Notes: generated from the letters alone by a model not told the origin. Positions 1 to 15,200 are shown, counted from the stretch's first letter. The stretch: DNA of 64,000 nucleotides from Metopolophium dirhodum (GCF_019925205.1 NC_083566.1:23746001-23810000); one strand, 5' to 3'. Made by a program: numbers and translations.

Positions 1-1578
1 TACTTTCCAAGATAAGATCCTTATCTATGATAAGACCACAGAATAGATAAAATTTCAATTTTCATTTCTATTCAGTGAAATGTGATACTTTGACGGCTAG
101 ACCTTGTTATGAAAAATGAATACTATAAAGAAAAAAAAATTCTAGATTAGACCACGTCCTTTTATTTATTAAACTATAGTAGTTTTTTATATATGTAGAG
201 TAGTACTGTAGTAGCATAGTGTAGTAATTCCAATTTTCCATTATAACGATTCAGTATTGGTACTTGCAAAACAAGACTAGTAAGTACAAGACTGTTCTCA
301 TCATGGCTAAATGATTTGTTTAGCCATGGCTCATGATTCATCTTCTTCTCGTGTAGAGTTAAAATTGCCAATAATCATAATTAGTTATAAAGTAGGTAAC
401 ATATTATATATAAATAATTAAACAAATAAATGATGATGCTTATTAGTCTATATGCTAGTCTTCAGACTACTCAAAAGTCTGAGTCTCAGACTTATAAACT
501 AAATATTCTCTTTTTGTTCAATGTTGTTGGGTTGAGCGTTTAAAGTTGGCTTACAAACTTATTCGGTGGGTCTCAATAAAATGAATTGAGCTTGTTTTAA
601 TACCGGGTCCCTTTAAACTAAAAAAAAATCTTTCTTCCCATTTTCATAGACTTGTGTAACAAAAATATAAACAGGTATGATTTAGACTGAGCAAAGCTTA
701 AAGCAATATTGATTTTACAAAGCTTTTACTTTTTTTCTTGTGGTCAGTTATTATCTTTTGAAGCAGTAATAACACATAGATTTTTTTAACTCAATATATT
801 TTCTGGTAGGGAAGTGTATGTAGTTGGTACTTTGGGTAGGAGGGAGGGGGGTCAAATATAAAAAATGTCCAGTTCTTAATAATTTGATAAAAGGAGAAAT
901 ATCATGACAATAGTAGTCAAAAACCCTAATGGCTGAAAAACAATTATTATATTTCAATTTTCAGCCAATAAGGTTTTATTTTTGTATAAAAATTTCATTG
1001 ACACAGAATACAGAATAATTTTATACCGGGCAGTTCAATGTTCTAAAGGCATTGGTTGGTACGGATCGACCACCTACCTGCATATCTATAAATATTTAAA
1101 CATTTATAGTTATTAGTTGTCAGTAATTACTAACTAATAACCATGGATAAACAATTAATTTAGTATGTCTAACTACAATGGATTAAGATAAATTTTATCT
1201 TGGTCCATTGCTATATGTATCAACTACGACCAACAACTATTGCTGCATCATAGGCCAGTATAATTGAAATATTTATATATTATATATTTTAGTCTGTGGT
1301 AGGTATTAGGTATTTGTTTGGAGCTACTGTAAGGTGTATTTATCAACAGGAACAAATTAATCAACAACTTAAACAAAAACAATTGTTATTTTTAAAAAAT
1401 ATATTCGATTAAAGCTTAAAAGAGTAACTATAATAATTAACAGGTGATGATATTGTAACCAATTTTTTTAAATTAATAAATTGATCATAATGTGATGTAA
1501 AAGTAAATGCTAGAAATTGTTTGAAATACATAAATCACTATGAACAATCATATAGATACATATTTCTTAAGGAATACT
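1..1578. other. Intergenic, no gene seen
   Basis: AT-rich DNA. Short open frames at 174-371 and 751-957 (minus) show no recognisable protein; the second overlaps a repeat fragment. Confidence 0.5.
800..870 (-). repeat. Short fragment of the repeat family
   Basis: GTAGTTGGTACTTTGGGTAG resembles CTAGTTGGTACTTTGGGTTA at 35505-35525. Confidence 0.35.
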
Positions 1579-3489
1579 TTATAACTTATTCTTTAACATT
1601 CTTTGTTTAAAATAGTTAGCAATAGAATTTTGAAAGTCATCTGAATTGAATCTTTCTATCAGTCTTTCAATCTCTCTATCATTAGCTTTGTGCAGTTCAT
1701 CTTTAGAGATCACACCATTCAGCATCATTGATTTTGTGTACACTATAGGCTGTAAAGTTCATTGAAATTAAAAAAATTAAAACTACTCAACAATATGACA
1801 GTTGACAGATATAATTTTTGAAAAAAGGGTAAGAAAATAATTTTACCAATTTATACAAAGCTATTTCAGTTGTGATTTTTTTAATTAATTGATTTCTTCC
1901 ATTAATTCCGTCATTGATAATTTCATTGACCAAGCCAATCTTCTGTGCATCAATAGCATTCAATGTCTTACCAGAGTACAAAAATTCAGTGGCCTAAATA
2001 GTAAATACATGTAAGTAATATTCAATAGGGGTAATGAATAAGTAGACGGCCAGCGCTATGGTATAAGGTTTTTATAGGGAAATGTAATGATTGAGGGCTT
2101 TTCAAATTCTAGTGGCTTAATTACTTGACTATCACAAATACACGGTTTACCACTTGACAAACATACTATAAGGGGTGCAAAAATTAAATATTTTAAAAAT
2201 AGGAAAACAAATTGAAAATAACTGGCATTGATAAAATGCCTTTTTATAATAATTAGAATACACAGTGGCGTATCAGGGCGGTTTGGGGATTGTAACCACT
2301 TCCTTCCAAAAATTGTTAAACGATAACAACGTTATCATTAATAAAATATTTTCAAATAAATTATAACCCTTCCCAAAAAAAAATTCTGGATACACCACTG
2401 AGAATACATGTCATATCATCATGTTTGTGCATAATACTCACTTACATAGTGTACAAAACTATCAATATGTTGGTAAAAGATTTTTAATTTTATAAGTAAG
2501 GGCACAATTTAAGATATATCTTAAATCGTGAGTAGGGGTCAGTTTAATTTGCTGAACTATAAGTAGTGATATAAAATCTTCTGGCAAATAATTAAAATGT
2601 GGATTGTAATAAAATACCTATGTTTAATAATAAGTGAGGTATAATATTGTTATACAATGTGAATATCATTGAGAATATATTGTAATATATACCAACTTAT
2701 TGGCAATATATGCGGATGCTTATAATTTTACTGGACCATTGATTTTAAGGTCAACCACGTACTATAAAAGCTATACTTTAAAACAAATTATTATTTACCT
2801 ACCCTAGTTTTGCCCATAATTAATGGAAATGTAATACTTGAACATCCTTCAGCAGTAATACCCAATCTGTGAAAAGGACATGAAAATGTCGCCTAAAATT
2901 GAACAATGTTTTTTAAAAATCTAACACTAATTATATAATTGACTTACTGTTTTAGTTGCATAAACAAGATCGCACAGTCCTAACGTAGTACACGCAATGC
3001 CAACTGCTGGACCATTCACTAATGCAACTAATAGCTTTGGATAATCTATGAACGCTCTTACAAAGTTTCTGTTGATGTAATCACATATTTTAATAGCTAA
3101 TAAGTATTAATAAAAAAATAAGTATGGTTACATATGTGAAATATTTATTTACCGTGTTGCAATCAAACGATCTTCAATATCTTTAACAGAACTATCAAAT
3201 AAGTCTGTACCACTACTATAGGCTTTTCCTACACCAGTTAATATAGTAAGGAAAACAGAATCATTTTTAGCCCCTTCTACGAGAGCTTTAGTCACTTCAT
3301 TGTAGCACTGTACATTTTTACAAAGTTAATATTGAATAAGTAATATAAGTTTCAGGTAAAATAAATAAAATATTATGCACTCTAAGTTTTACACATAATT
3401 ACCTGAAATGATATGGCATTTAGTTTATTTGGACGATTAAATGAAATTATCTGAACTGATCCTTCGTAAATTACTAATATTGTAGACAT
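1579..3489 (-). CDS. ECI2: Enoyl-CoA delta-isomerase 2-like (peroxisomal 3,2-trans-enoyl-CoA isomerase)
   Basis: Six coding exons on the minus strand: 3489-3403, 3307-3153, 3068-2948, 2892-2803, 1993-1847 and 1749-1579. All have GT/AG borders and compatible phases, giving 256 aa. Crotonase-fold isomerase that moves a cis/trans-3 double bond to trans-2 during beta-oxidation of unsaturated fatty acyl-CoA. Seen: the first glycine loop around AYSSGTDL (residues 58-65), the second around NGPAVGIAC (99-107), then RLGITAEGCSSITFPLIMGK (130-149). Its Glu136 aligns with the catalytic Glu of the ECI2 class, in the family's PEGCSS motif. The protein ends KNKL, close to the SKL peroxisomal signal. The length matches the isomerase domain; the N-terminal acyl-CoA-binding domain of mammalian ECI2 is absent, as in single-domain relatives. 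The start is the ATG opening exon 1 (MSTILVIYEG). The intron at 1994-2802 carries a small hAT-like element. An upstream non-coding exon cannot be excluded. Confidence 0.9.
2263..2400. mobile_element. hAT-like MITE in the ECI2 intron
   Basis: Starts CAGTGGCGTATCAGG and ends TGGATACACCACTG. It is flanked by an exact 8-bp duplication AGAATACA (2255-2262 and 2401-2408), as expected for hAT insertion. Total 138 bp, no ORF. Confidence 0.85.
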
Positions 3490-4879
3490 CCTGACAAATT
3501 TAGATATTTCTAGTAAATCAATAAAATTAATGAGTTAATTTATTGCTTCTATGTCTCACTCATAAATAATACAATTTTTGGAATGAATATATAATATATT
3601 AGAATTAGAATTATAAATTATAGACTAAATAGACATATAGTATATTATATAAATCTTTAATAAATTAAATAAAATTACCTACCTACTACAAAATGACTTT
3701 TATAAGAATATCGTAATATGATGTACCTACTTGATTATACCAATATTATACATAGGTTGGATATGACTGTATGAGGCTATAAGAGTATAATCGACAGCAA
3801 TAGTATTTTCTGATACTTTTACCTTTTACAGTTTACTTTCACCTTCACCACTTGCCTAGAACTTGGGTTAACACAGACTAATGATAGCATAATATTAAAT
3901 TCACCAATCGGCAACCACCAGTAGTTTCCGACGTGAGAATGTGAGATACAAATAACCATGATAAATTAGATCTATTTTGTTATGCAAATAAGACGTAATG
4001 CCTTTAGCTTAAATAGACTAATTAGAGCCGGTATTAGATAAAATGCCATGACACTAGAATTCTCTTATCAGTTTTTTCTATAATAAAATAATAAATTCAT
4101 ACAAATATTACGACGATAATCATATTGCCATATTGGAAAGAATTTGTAACAATTCAACCAAATACTATATGTAGTTGTATTTGTTTTTAGACGACTACAC
4201 GGATATATTTTGTTGTCTCCGTCTTACAACTTACAAGTGTATAACATACCAAATTTACACTCAGCAGATCACGTTTAGCTCCGTTAGCTTAAAAATAGAG
4301 TGAATCGAATAACTTGATGGTATGTGGGTTTTTTTTTACGATAATTCAGTTTTTAGTGAGTCATAAACTTATAAACTGAATTCGTACATGAATCAAATCA
4401 ATTAAGTACTCTATGGGGTTAATCCAGACGACATAACTGAGAGAGAAAAAACATGTTTTGGCTATATGTTTTAGCCGGTAGGCAGAAAAAAAAGCCATGA
4501 AAATAAATCCACGGAAAAGACAAATAAAAATTAATAAATGCGTACCTAGTCACCTAGGTATACAAAAAAAATTCCAACAAAATGCCATAAATTAAACAAA
4601 ATTAACGTTGTATTTTGTGGATATACCACCTATAAGTATAATGTATCTATATACTTTGTACAGGGTGATTATTTTTTAAATGTTTATGTTGTAGTGTATG
4701 AACTACATAGGTATATATATTAAATAATATTATACTTACTGACCTACCATGAATTTACCCACCAGAAATTCGGTTTTTAGGATATTTTATAGTATATTTA
4801 TATTGTTAATATACGGTAGCTGGTTAAGTTGAATTATAATTATTTATCATCATATTTAGAAACTGAAAATGATTTTGAT

Positions 4880-5075
4880 TAAAAATACCCGTTTTTCCCC
4901 TTACTTTTGAAAACTACTAGGAATTTTGACTTTCTTAATAATTCACCAACTAAATTCACTTTCCCATCGAACAAGATATTAAAGTTGAAAATCGAAGCAT
5001 ATTTACTGTCCCAAATGGCGACTAACAAAAAAAAAAATTTAAAAACACATTATTGTAAAATCAATACATTCTTTA
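4880..5075 (+). repeat. Right-end fragment of the repeat family
   Basis: GAAAACTACTAGGAATTTTG, CACTTTCCCATCGAACAAGA and ATTGTAAAATCAATACATTC match 41140-41340 closely. It lies upstream of the ECI2-like gene. Confidence 0.6.
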
Positions 5076-5907
5076 CTATAATATAGAAAACTATTGCTAT
5101 TATTATTGACAACATACAACTGATATTTTGAAATAAATAAATTGGATTTTATTCTTAAAATTTAATTTAATTTTTTTTAAATATATTTATTAATTTTAAT
5201 TTGACTTTTTTCCGTGGATTTTTTTTCCTACATTCGTTTTAGCCATAGATATATTTATAGTTTTAGCACACCGTAACCGCCCAAAACCTCTTTTCTCTCT
5301 CAGAAATCCTGTCTGGTAATTTCTCTTTCTATGGGCTTTCCATTAGTATATTATCAGAGATTTTGGTAGTAGATACCACGTGGCGCTTAAGACATAGTTT
5401 GATTTTTATGAGATCTCGAAATTCTCACTATCTAATGGCGGTCAATGTGTTAAAAATAACTATTTTTTATTTTTGTATAGTCTTGTTAAGGATTTTTTTT
5501 ATACTGCTCAAATTTAGTTTTTTTAAATGATTGTTTTTAAATTTTTTTTGTTAATTTTATCCGAGTAGAATTAATGCCTAATGTTTCAGATATTAAAATG
5601 ATTAAGATATTGAGAATCAAATATTTTAATATATCAACAAATTATAAATCACCTTAAATTTTAAAACAAATTATTCATCATCATAATTCATAACATTGGC
5701 TGGTATAGAGTAATATTAATTATTAAATATTAATAATACCATAACTATTCTCGTGCCTGTTCATAGTTGGAACTTCGAGGTATGATTTATATTTGTTTTG
5801 ATTACCTATACTAAAAATTCCACAACAATACCGGTAATGATCAACATTGAAGTGTACATACATTTTATTGAACACGAAGAAATTTTATTGATACAATTAT
5901 TAATCTA

Positions 5908-6096
5908 TCTATTAATATATAAATGAATGTATGTATGTCTATCTGTCTGTGTTTCCATATATCCATGGCAACCATTTATATATTATTTTGAGATTTCCGA
6001 TGGAATTTTTTGTTTATAAATGGTTGCCATGAGTTTTGAAGCTATTATTATAATAATTATTGTTTGCTGAGCCACGAAGTGCACGGGATCAGCAAG
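5908..6096 (+). mobile_element. Short Helitron-like element
   Basis: Starts TCTATTAATATATAAATG after an A. Ends CACGAAGTGCACGGGATCAG followed by CAAG, where CTAG would be expected, then T. Same end types as the copies at 14118 and 49690. 189 bp. Confidence 0.6.
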
Positions 6097-6880
6097 TTTG
6101 AATATAAATAAGGAACAAAAATACAAATTGTGAAAAATAAAACATCGAATCTTGCAGCATAATAAATAGCGTTTTTATATATTTTTTTTCTTCAAACAAT
6201 TGTATTGGTAAGCATACTTAAGTACAACAATGTAATATTATCTTAGTGAATAAACACAATTAGTTTCAAAGTATTTAGGACTAGAATAACACAGTTTTTC
6301 GATTAAATGGTCGGAATAGAGCGAAGGATCTTACAACATGTAATTTAATATTACTTTTATTTGACATACCAAACTACATTACTAGATGTTGGTAAATTTT
6401 GGGTAAACAATTATGTTTGGAAAATACAACTCTGTAGAAGGCTAAAAGTTTAAAATTAAGTACATCAAATTTAAGCTATTAGTAGGGGCAATAATAGTTT
6501 TTGTTACAGTAGTCATTTTATAAATAATCTATTTACAAATTATAAAAGCTTCAGCTCTCTCCAACCATAGATGAACATAATATATAGTTCGTTATTGGAA
6601 TGTTATGTAATTCTAGGAATATAACTTATACCTAAGTACATTCCTTTTTATTAAATAGGAATATAATATAATATAATATATAACATTATTGAATTTATAA
6701 GCCTAACTACTGTGGTATTTGATACATATATAGATTCAAAATTTGAAGTTAGAAAATACATAATATAAAAATTGCACATCAATAATATTATTATATAAAA
6801 CAAAAATAAAATCATGATAAATAACAAAGCCATCAAAAGAATTTTAAGTACAAAAATGTAGAAAAATAGTGGTTTATATC

Positions 6881-6907
6881 AATAATAATAATAATAATAA
6901 TAATAAT
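6881..6907. repeat. AAT microsatellite
   Basis: Nine uninterrupted AAT-type units. Confidence 0.95.
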
Positions 6908-7402
6908 ATGTGTTGTGTTAGTTATAAATTGTATTCAATGAATAATAAAATTTTAAACACAACATTTTGATGTTCACCATTTAGTTTTTTTTGTTAGATT
7001 TTGGTTTTTGGAGATCATGTTTATAGTAATGTTGGAATGTTTGGTAACTAGATTATAATAGTCAATAGTATATCAAATCGGCCGGACTGAATGACAGGTG
7101 ATATGTAGATTTTAGATGGAAATTAGAATATAATAATTATAATAAGTTAAAATTATACACATCCTTAACACCAAAATTCTAAGATTGTATGAGCAAAAAC
7201 CCTTAATTTAACAACTACTACTTAAACCCAACACCTGATTTATATTTCCAAATATACAATTAAAGACAAAGTACTAAAAATATAATTTAACATAAATTGG
7301 AAATAAAAATAATTATTAACAGTTAATTTTTAATATGTTAGATTTAAATATAATTATCATTTGAAGAAATACTAAAATGTACTTGCTGCCAATTCTATGT
7401 TT

Positions 7403-7465
7403 TGAAATTACATTCAAATGTAATTATAAAATTACATTCAAATGTAATTATAAAATTACATTAAA
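7403..7465. repeat. Short tandem of a self-complementary unit
   Basis: About 2.5 copies of a 27-bp unit containing ATTACATTCAAATGTAAT, itself a palindrome. Confidence 0.75.
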
Positions 7466-9233
7466 AAAAATCAATACAATTGAAATTACTAGAGCTGGAA
7501 GAAATGTATGTTATTGAGATGTTAAGTTAATTAATGTGAAGTTAAACCTGACAAATCTTCCACTACTACTATTCAATAAAATTCTGTAATTAGGAATTAC
7601 ACTGTTAACTATAGTAGTTAAAAATGGAGTAAAAAGAAAGCTACAAATATATAATAATCTTACATATTGGAGTTAGGTCATCTTACCTAAAAAATGACTA
7701 GCATTTTATACCACAATCAACTTACACTACAAATGAATGTACAAATTAATTGAACAAATGTTGAATAAACCTATTTCTAGAAATTTCACCAATAGAGTAT
7801 ATATTAAAAGAAAATAGTAAGACGTAAAAAAAAAATTCTGCCATAAAGCAATTTAATTTTACCTAATTTATTAAATTACACGGTGAACTAGTAGTAAATA
7901 CATGAGTAGGAAATACATAAGTAGGAGTTAGTATTAAGTATATTCAAAAAATGTATTTTGAATATAAATGATTGTATGTATCGTTTATTATTTGTTTATA
8001 AATATCCAAAATTAGTATATGAAAATACGTTTGTTCAATGCGGATCATTTTATGACGGTAAGTATTTCTGGAACATACTATACACTATACACTTTACAGT
8101 ATGTTCACGCAAAGGTACCACCACTAAATAATTCAGCTAGAATACCTTTTTAAAAATCAATTGTATCAATTGTATTACAATGTTTTTATAATAACAAAAT
8201 TGACAGAGTTAGAGTAAGTTGAAATTTACTTATCATCAGAATTTCAGTTATATTTTAACCATGATCATTTGATACACGAGACATTCATGACATTCTACAC
8301 ACATAATCATAAATATACAATTAAGTAATTCATCTGTTCATACTGTCAGTTTGTAATAGTATGTTTTTTGTCTGTAATATTAAAGTAAAAAAAATGAAAA
8401 CATTTTTTGTTGTGTTAGTTTTTGTAAATTTTATAACATGAAAAAAGTTAGTTGTAGGTATTACATTTACCTAATCGAAAACATTTACTCAGTATTTTTA
8501 TTTCAGTACACCCTTTAATCTCTAGAAAAACCTATTTTAATCTGTGATAATTCAGCTGAAATATGTAGTGGCACCTCTTAGCGTCAACCACCGTGTTACT
8601 TGTTAAACATTTAAGCACCAATATTTCATATAGTACTAACACCAAAATGTATTATTTACAAAAAATTCGTATTTATTGGTATATGTAAAAGTCAGTGGCA
8701 CCTTTAGCACAGAAAACTTATGAATTGGTATAACACATAAACACATAAATTAACATCAAAACACAAAATGTTAAGATATTTAAAATTGTAAAAGCTCAAA
8801 ATCATTAGAAAACCACAAATTTCATTGGGACGATTAGATTAGATAAATGCATAAATTTAAGTGAATTATTTTTGTAAAAAAAACCATAAATCCTATTATT
8901 TGATCAAATTCTTGATAATTATGTCATTAAAATGTTGAGCACACAAATGACAGGTTGCACAAAAAATGAAATAATTGAATGGTTCCCCAAAATTGAATGA
9001 ACCAATCAAGAGGCAACTAAATTATTTTTAAGGGACCAATAACTTATTATTCATTAAATGTTTAATGATTGTTTATGCAACCCGGCAATAGATATTTAAT
9101 GGTAAGTTACAATGTCAAATAGGTACCTAATAAACTCCATCACCTTGAACTTAGTTTTATATACATTTTCATGTATCTTACTCTAAAGTGTAAAACTATT
9201 ATAAAAAGTGATTGAACAAGTAGTATTAAATTA

Positions 9234-12200
9234 CTAAAATATCTTTGACCTGATAAAACGCCGCAGTAAAAAGTCTTTACTAGGTTCGTAATAATTTTTC
9301 TTGAAAGCAGCAATTTCTGGAGCTTTTCTGATGGTAGCAATAACATCAAAATCAGATTCTAGAATAATTATTATAATCAAAACCATCATAAACAATGCAA
9401 ATATAACTGGTAGCAAAGTCTGTCGCAAGAATGACAAGCTTGATTCACTGTTTCGAATTGCTGTAGTCTCTAAATGTTTTTGACCAGACTGCTGATTCGA
9501 AATAGATTGGATTAATGGTGAACCGTCTGTTCCCATTGTAGTAAAGTCTATAAACAAATTAGATATTTTTATTAACAATGATAAACATAAGTTTTTGTTA
9601 AATGAGTTGAAGCTCAAGCTGCAATAGGTGTAATAATATGTTGTATTTTAATTTCTATTAAAATAATATCATGGTATTTATATACATCGTAAGCAATTAG
9701 ATTTAATCTAGAACTGATATTATTTACTTGATTTTATCATTCTGTTAATAAAATAAAATGTAATCAAAATTGTACTAGATTTAATTTAAGATACAAACCC
9801 ATGATCAATTTGAGTACTGTACATCCCTCTACTAATTTTATATATTTGTAAGTGCCTTAAATATTAATTTTTTTTATTCATAAAATCTATAAAATATATA
9901 TTAACAATAAGTTTAATTATTGTATGATGAGATGTTGGGTTGATTGTGAGTAAGTAAAGAGGCCCTTTAATTGAAGAAACTATGCTGGGGTTCATCAATA
10001 AATTAAAATTGTCCTTTTAGAGGAATATTTCCTTAATTTCCTAAATTGTGATTTTTAAAAAAAGTAACATCTCATTCAGTATTGACGATAAAAAAATTTG
10101 GGACAGTTTTAAATTATACTCGTTCTTAGTCAATTTTTTTTTTTGCATAGTTTAGAAAATATATCTGCATTCTAGACATTTCTATTGACTATTGTTAGAC
10201 TTAAATACTTTTATATTTTTATTATAAATACATCAAAACTAATTTATACATATTTACGAATCAGCGATCAAAGTGATAACAATCACAGAAGACGGGAGTA
10301 AAGAGAAATCTACATTTAATAAAAATTAAACGGATCTCATCTCAAACCATAATGTCTCAAAATAATTTGATTCATCATATTCTTTTCAATTGTATAAATG
10401 CAATAAGATTAATAGAAACATAATATTATAGTATATTATATACTATTTATAGTAAAAATAGATTCTATGCAAATTATTTGAAAAAACAATATTGCAATTA
10501 TTAGTTTTTAATATATATTTTTAATCTAGATTTTTTTCCCAGTAAACCATATTCTGTGGATTTAAGAACTTATAAAAATTATACAGGTTGGCAATTCAAT
10601 ATCTATAGTTTAAATTTATAAAATTTAATTGATTTGTTTTTTTTTATTTTTTATTTTCTAGAAATATAAAATAAAATGCTTTTTTCATCTTAAAGATGAA
10701 TAAAAATGAGTTTATACTTTATATACACCAAAATGTATGATGATTAGGCAGTTAGATAGGTAAGCAAATACAAAATGTACATTTTTAATCTATAACAGTC
10801 TTTGTATGAATGAATAATCCAATGAAACTATTAAAGAAAATTTAATTTATTTTTAATTAAAATATTGAATATAATATTATATTATGCATACTGTATAGTT
10901 ATTACTTTATTAGTTATAGAACTATTTTAAATAAAAACCCATTTAAACTAATAATAATAATAATAATAATAATAATTCAATAATACATTTACAAAATAAT
11001 AATTTATTAGAAATGGTATATATATTTTATAAATACTTAAAGTTAAGACTTTAAGATGATGCACTATTTTCTTTCTTTCTTTGAGTCGTGTGTAAAATAC
11101 CAAATCTGTGTTCAACAGAACCAATTTTTTATTGTTAGTTTAGTACTAATAGTGAATTAATCTATTATCAAACATTTAAACTTAAAGTTAAGAACATTAT
11201 TTGGGTATTAACGTTGGCTGTTTTATAATATTTATATTTTATTGGGATATATTATGAACATTTAAAAATTATAATATTTATATTTCATATACTTAAAACT
11301 TTCATAAGAATTGAAATATTATAAAATACCAAAGTAAAAAACACAGATAATGTTCTTAATTCAAATTTTGATAGTAAGTCAATAATTCATACCAATAGTA
11401 AAGTTAACAGCGCAATTGTGTTATGTTGCGTAAGGGTCAGAGATAAAACAAATAGTGTGCTGTTGCGTGCAATCAGTATCGTGAACACATTTTTGATAAT
11501 TTTATACTATTTAAAAGGCATACAATTAATTCAAATTTATAATTACAGTATAGCATTTAATATTCGCATTAATTTGGACTAAGGAGGGTGTGGATAATCA
11601 AACAATGATTAAAAATATATAAATACATAATGAACCATTTTAATGTTTTAAATAAAAATAAAACATGTATGTACATTGTATTACATATAAGTAAAAATTA
11701 TATCGTTTAGTGTTTTTAATTAATTAAAAATTAATTTTTTTTCTTCTTATATGTTATTTAAAATAATGATTTGAATAGTTAAAGAATATCTACATAAAAT
11801 TTAGATGTAGCTAGTAGATAATAAAATAATCTATAATTTCATAATACAAACACGATTAAGTTGGAATCTATAAATACATTTTGTAATATGGATAATTGAG
11901 GCAACGTTGAAAAATCTCAAGAATAAAAATCATATTACCTACTCAAGCAAAATAATTATATTAATGGTGAAAATACAAATTTATGTTAATATATATTTAT
12001 GACTTTTAGTCACTTTTAAATGTTATGAATTTGTAAAACATAATACATTTTAAGTTTTAAGTATAAAGTAAATGTTAATCTTAAAATAGAATAAAATATG
12101 TAGGTTGCGAATCGTCATTAATTTAAAATTGAAAGAATGTGAATTTTAACAGTAAAAATACTAGAGGATAAAAAAAAAATATAACAGTTAATGATTAATA

Positions 12201-15200
12201 CTATAAAAAAATAGCAAGTACAGTTATGATTTATAACTTCTGAGTAGGTAGATACATATTGTAAATAAATTGTTATAATGTTCTACACTAGTTTTGTATT
12301 AGAACATTTGGAACAGTAGAGTATCAAATGGCTGCACAAGTTGGGTCTGGGCATATCACAAATTATGTGTTCTAATTGGGTCAGTATAAAATTATTTATC
12401 TGATCATAATATGATGTACACGGGTCCCACACTTTTCTGAATTTAGGATAAGTGGTGATTATAGAAAAATTCAGGGTTAGGTAATTACTTAAATATTTTT
12501 TTTGGACTTAAATTCTTACCACCAAACAAAGCGGAAAATTGTTTTACAAACAGTATTGTTAGTATTAAACCAGATAATTGGACAAATACATAATTGAATA
12601 TACACTAGTATATAATTAACTCTGTTTTGTGCATAATGCTATGTTTAGCTGTTTGCCTGTTAGTATTGTCCATCATCAAACATAGATAGGCTTACGTCAT
12701 AATTAATCATATTAATAATAAAAACATGCATGCGCTGATTGTACATTATTTAGTCAAAGTTGAGATCATACCAGTGTATTTAGGCATGATTGGACCCAAC
12801 TAAAACAGTATGATTTTTAACATAAGACTCAATTAGTACAAAATTTAAATCTGGGACCCAACTAGAACACACCAAATCAAAGACACAGTTAAACTAGAAA
12901 TATAATTCAGTGTCAAAAGCAAACATGATGTATGTAATTTAAAGCACCATCACTACCTTATTTTAGTTAATAATTTTTTTAATATAACATTATTGCAATC
13001 AAATTATAAATCTTGGTTAAAATTATTAAAAAAAACAGTTATATTCTTAACAGGAATTTGTGAGAAAAAATGTTAAAAGTAACACAGCATATACTGAGGT
13101 TATTATTATTATTTTTAAATTAATTGTGTTAATCAAATAAAATTAAAAAAAGGAACTTGAGTTGAGGTCATTACAAAATAAAATATGAGGCAATTAGTTT
13201 AAAAACGTGGCATGACTTGTTACATTAAATAATATAAAGGTATAAGCATTAACATTACAGTTAGTAAACTATGCTCGATAATATGAAGTATGAAATTATT
13301 AATATTATCATATCTCTTATAATGAAAACCCAATTTGTGGATTCTCTTAACTATATTTAACTAATATAGCGGATAAGGAACACTATTAATGTGTATGTGC
13401 ATTTAGTTATACGGTTATAATGAGTAAAAATATGATGGTGAAATTAAACCAATTATGAGAAAAATACGACCCAATACCCGACACTTACCAATCAGTAAAT
13501 GATCATTCAAGATTTCTTCATGATGGACCTCTTGCTCAACTAAGAAATTATAATTAATAATAATTTTTAATTCTAATATATTTATTAATCACTCTTTTAT
13601 AATAACTTAAGATATTTAAAAAATAAAAATACTAAATTTCTAATAAATAAAAAATATTGGTATATAAAAAAACTATACAATATATCTTACTTTTAGATGT
13701 CATGATCTCCTGGTCTTCTAATAAAGTCTCTAAAACTGAAGAATTATCAATTTGATTGGAAGAATCTATTGAAGTATTATATTCTTCACTTGTGTTTGTT
13801 AATGAACGTGGAAGGCTATTAAATCCTGCTGTAAAATATTAATAATAATAATATAACAAACAATACATAATTTGTTAAAAAAAAAATCAAATTTAATTAA
13901 ATGTAAATAAAAAAATTAATAATTAATTTACTTAAAATATTTAGTCTAATGCTAAGTGGTTAGTTATTCACCTAGTCAAAATGTTTGCCCTTTAAATCTT
14001 TAAAATCAAGATATTTTAATAAGTAATAACTATAGAAATCTAAGAAATGAACCAAAGTGAAGAAGAGAGCAAAACATCCAGGTTTTTGTATTTGTCTGTT
14101 TTTAATATTATATAATACTAGCTGATCCTGTGTACTTTGTTGCCCGTAAAAAAATTATGATTGTTTAACTAATTTTGGGTGTGACTTGTTGCAATAAGTT
14201 CAACTCAGCCATCCCGGTAGGCACTCCGACTATGTTGGATCGCAAACTAAGTACAACTCATCCACCTTGGTATAGGTCATGTTTGAAAATTTGATTTGAT
14301 ACAAGCTTGCACCAATGGCAACCAACAATAAATAAATACTAATTTCTAATAATTCTTTCTCCTAGCTGATCTCACGTACTTCGTTGCCATAAAAAATTTA
14401 CTTTAAAAAATTGTGATTGTTCAACTCCTTTTGGGTAGGCAATTCGACTACCTTGAATTGCAGACAATGTGTGACAGCATATCAAGTAGGCGATGTGAGA
14501 ACATTTTATATGATGCATGCTTGCACCTGATCTGCTCGATTAACCAATGGCAACCAAATAATAAATACTAATTTCCTAATATAGCAACTATTTATACACA
14601 AAAATGTCCACCGTAAACTTCAAAATCCCGGTTTGAGCACTTCCACAGGTTGGACCTAGGAGGGTGAAAAATACTTTACGACCTATTCTCATAACTACCA
14701 AATACACAAGAAAAATTTCATTAAAATCAGTCAAGCAGTTACGGAGGATTGAGACCACTAACACCATGACAATTATATATTAGATATATTGTATAGTATT
14801 GTTTGTTGGATAATATGACATATTGGGGTGAAAATGCACTTAATTCAAAATGTGTATCTATAAATGATGAACGTAGAAAGTATAGTTTAAAAAATGTATT
14901 CTAAATATCTAAATTCGTTATTTATTTATTCAGATCAATAGATCATAAACATTTGATTTTAAATAAATGTAACGAAAATAAATCATTGTAAAACTAATAA
15001 ATCCATTGGCTTTGATAAAAATATGTAATAAACAAATAAATAAAAAATAGAAATAATAATTACAATTTAGTTAAATTATGTTATTTATTTTTTTTTTGTA
15101 AGATGTAAGATGCATAATGATAAATTTTCTCATGTTATGGTAAGCAGAGGACAGGGGTAAGTAAAATATTTGAAGAGGGGAAAAGATTTGAAATATAATG

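Larger units (their letters stand above)
3490..9233. other. Intergenic between the ECI2-like and FERM genes
   Basis: Holds the repeat fragment at 4880, a short Helitron at 5908, a microsatellite at 6881 and the small tandem at 7403. The right part is the 3' UTR and flank of the FERM gene; ATTAAA-type hexamers on the minus strand (for example 9061-9066) are candidate poly(A) signals. No exon is recognised. Confidence 0.5.
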
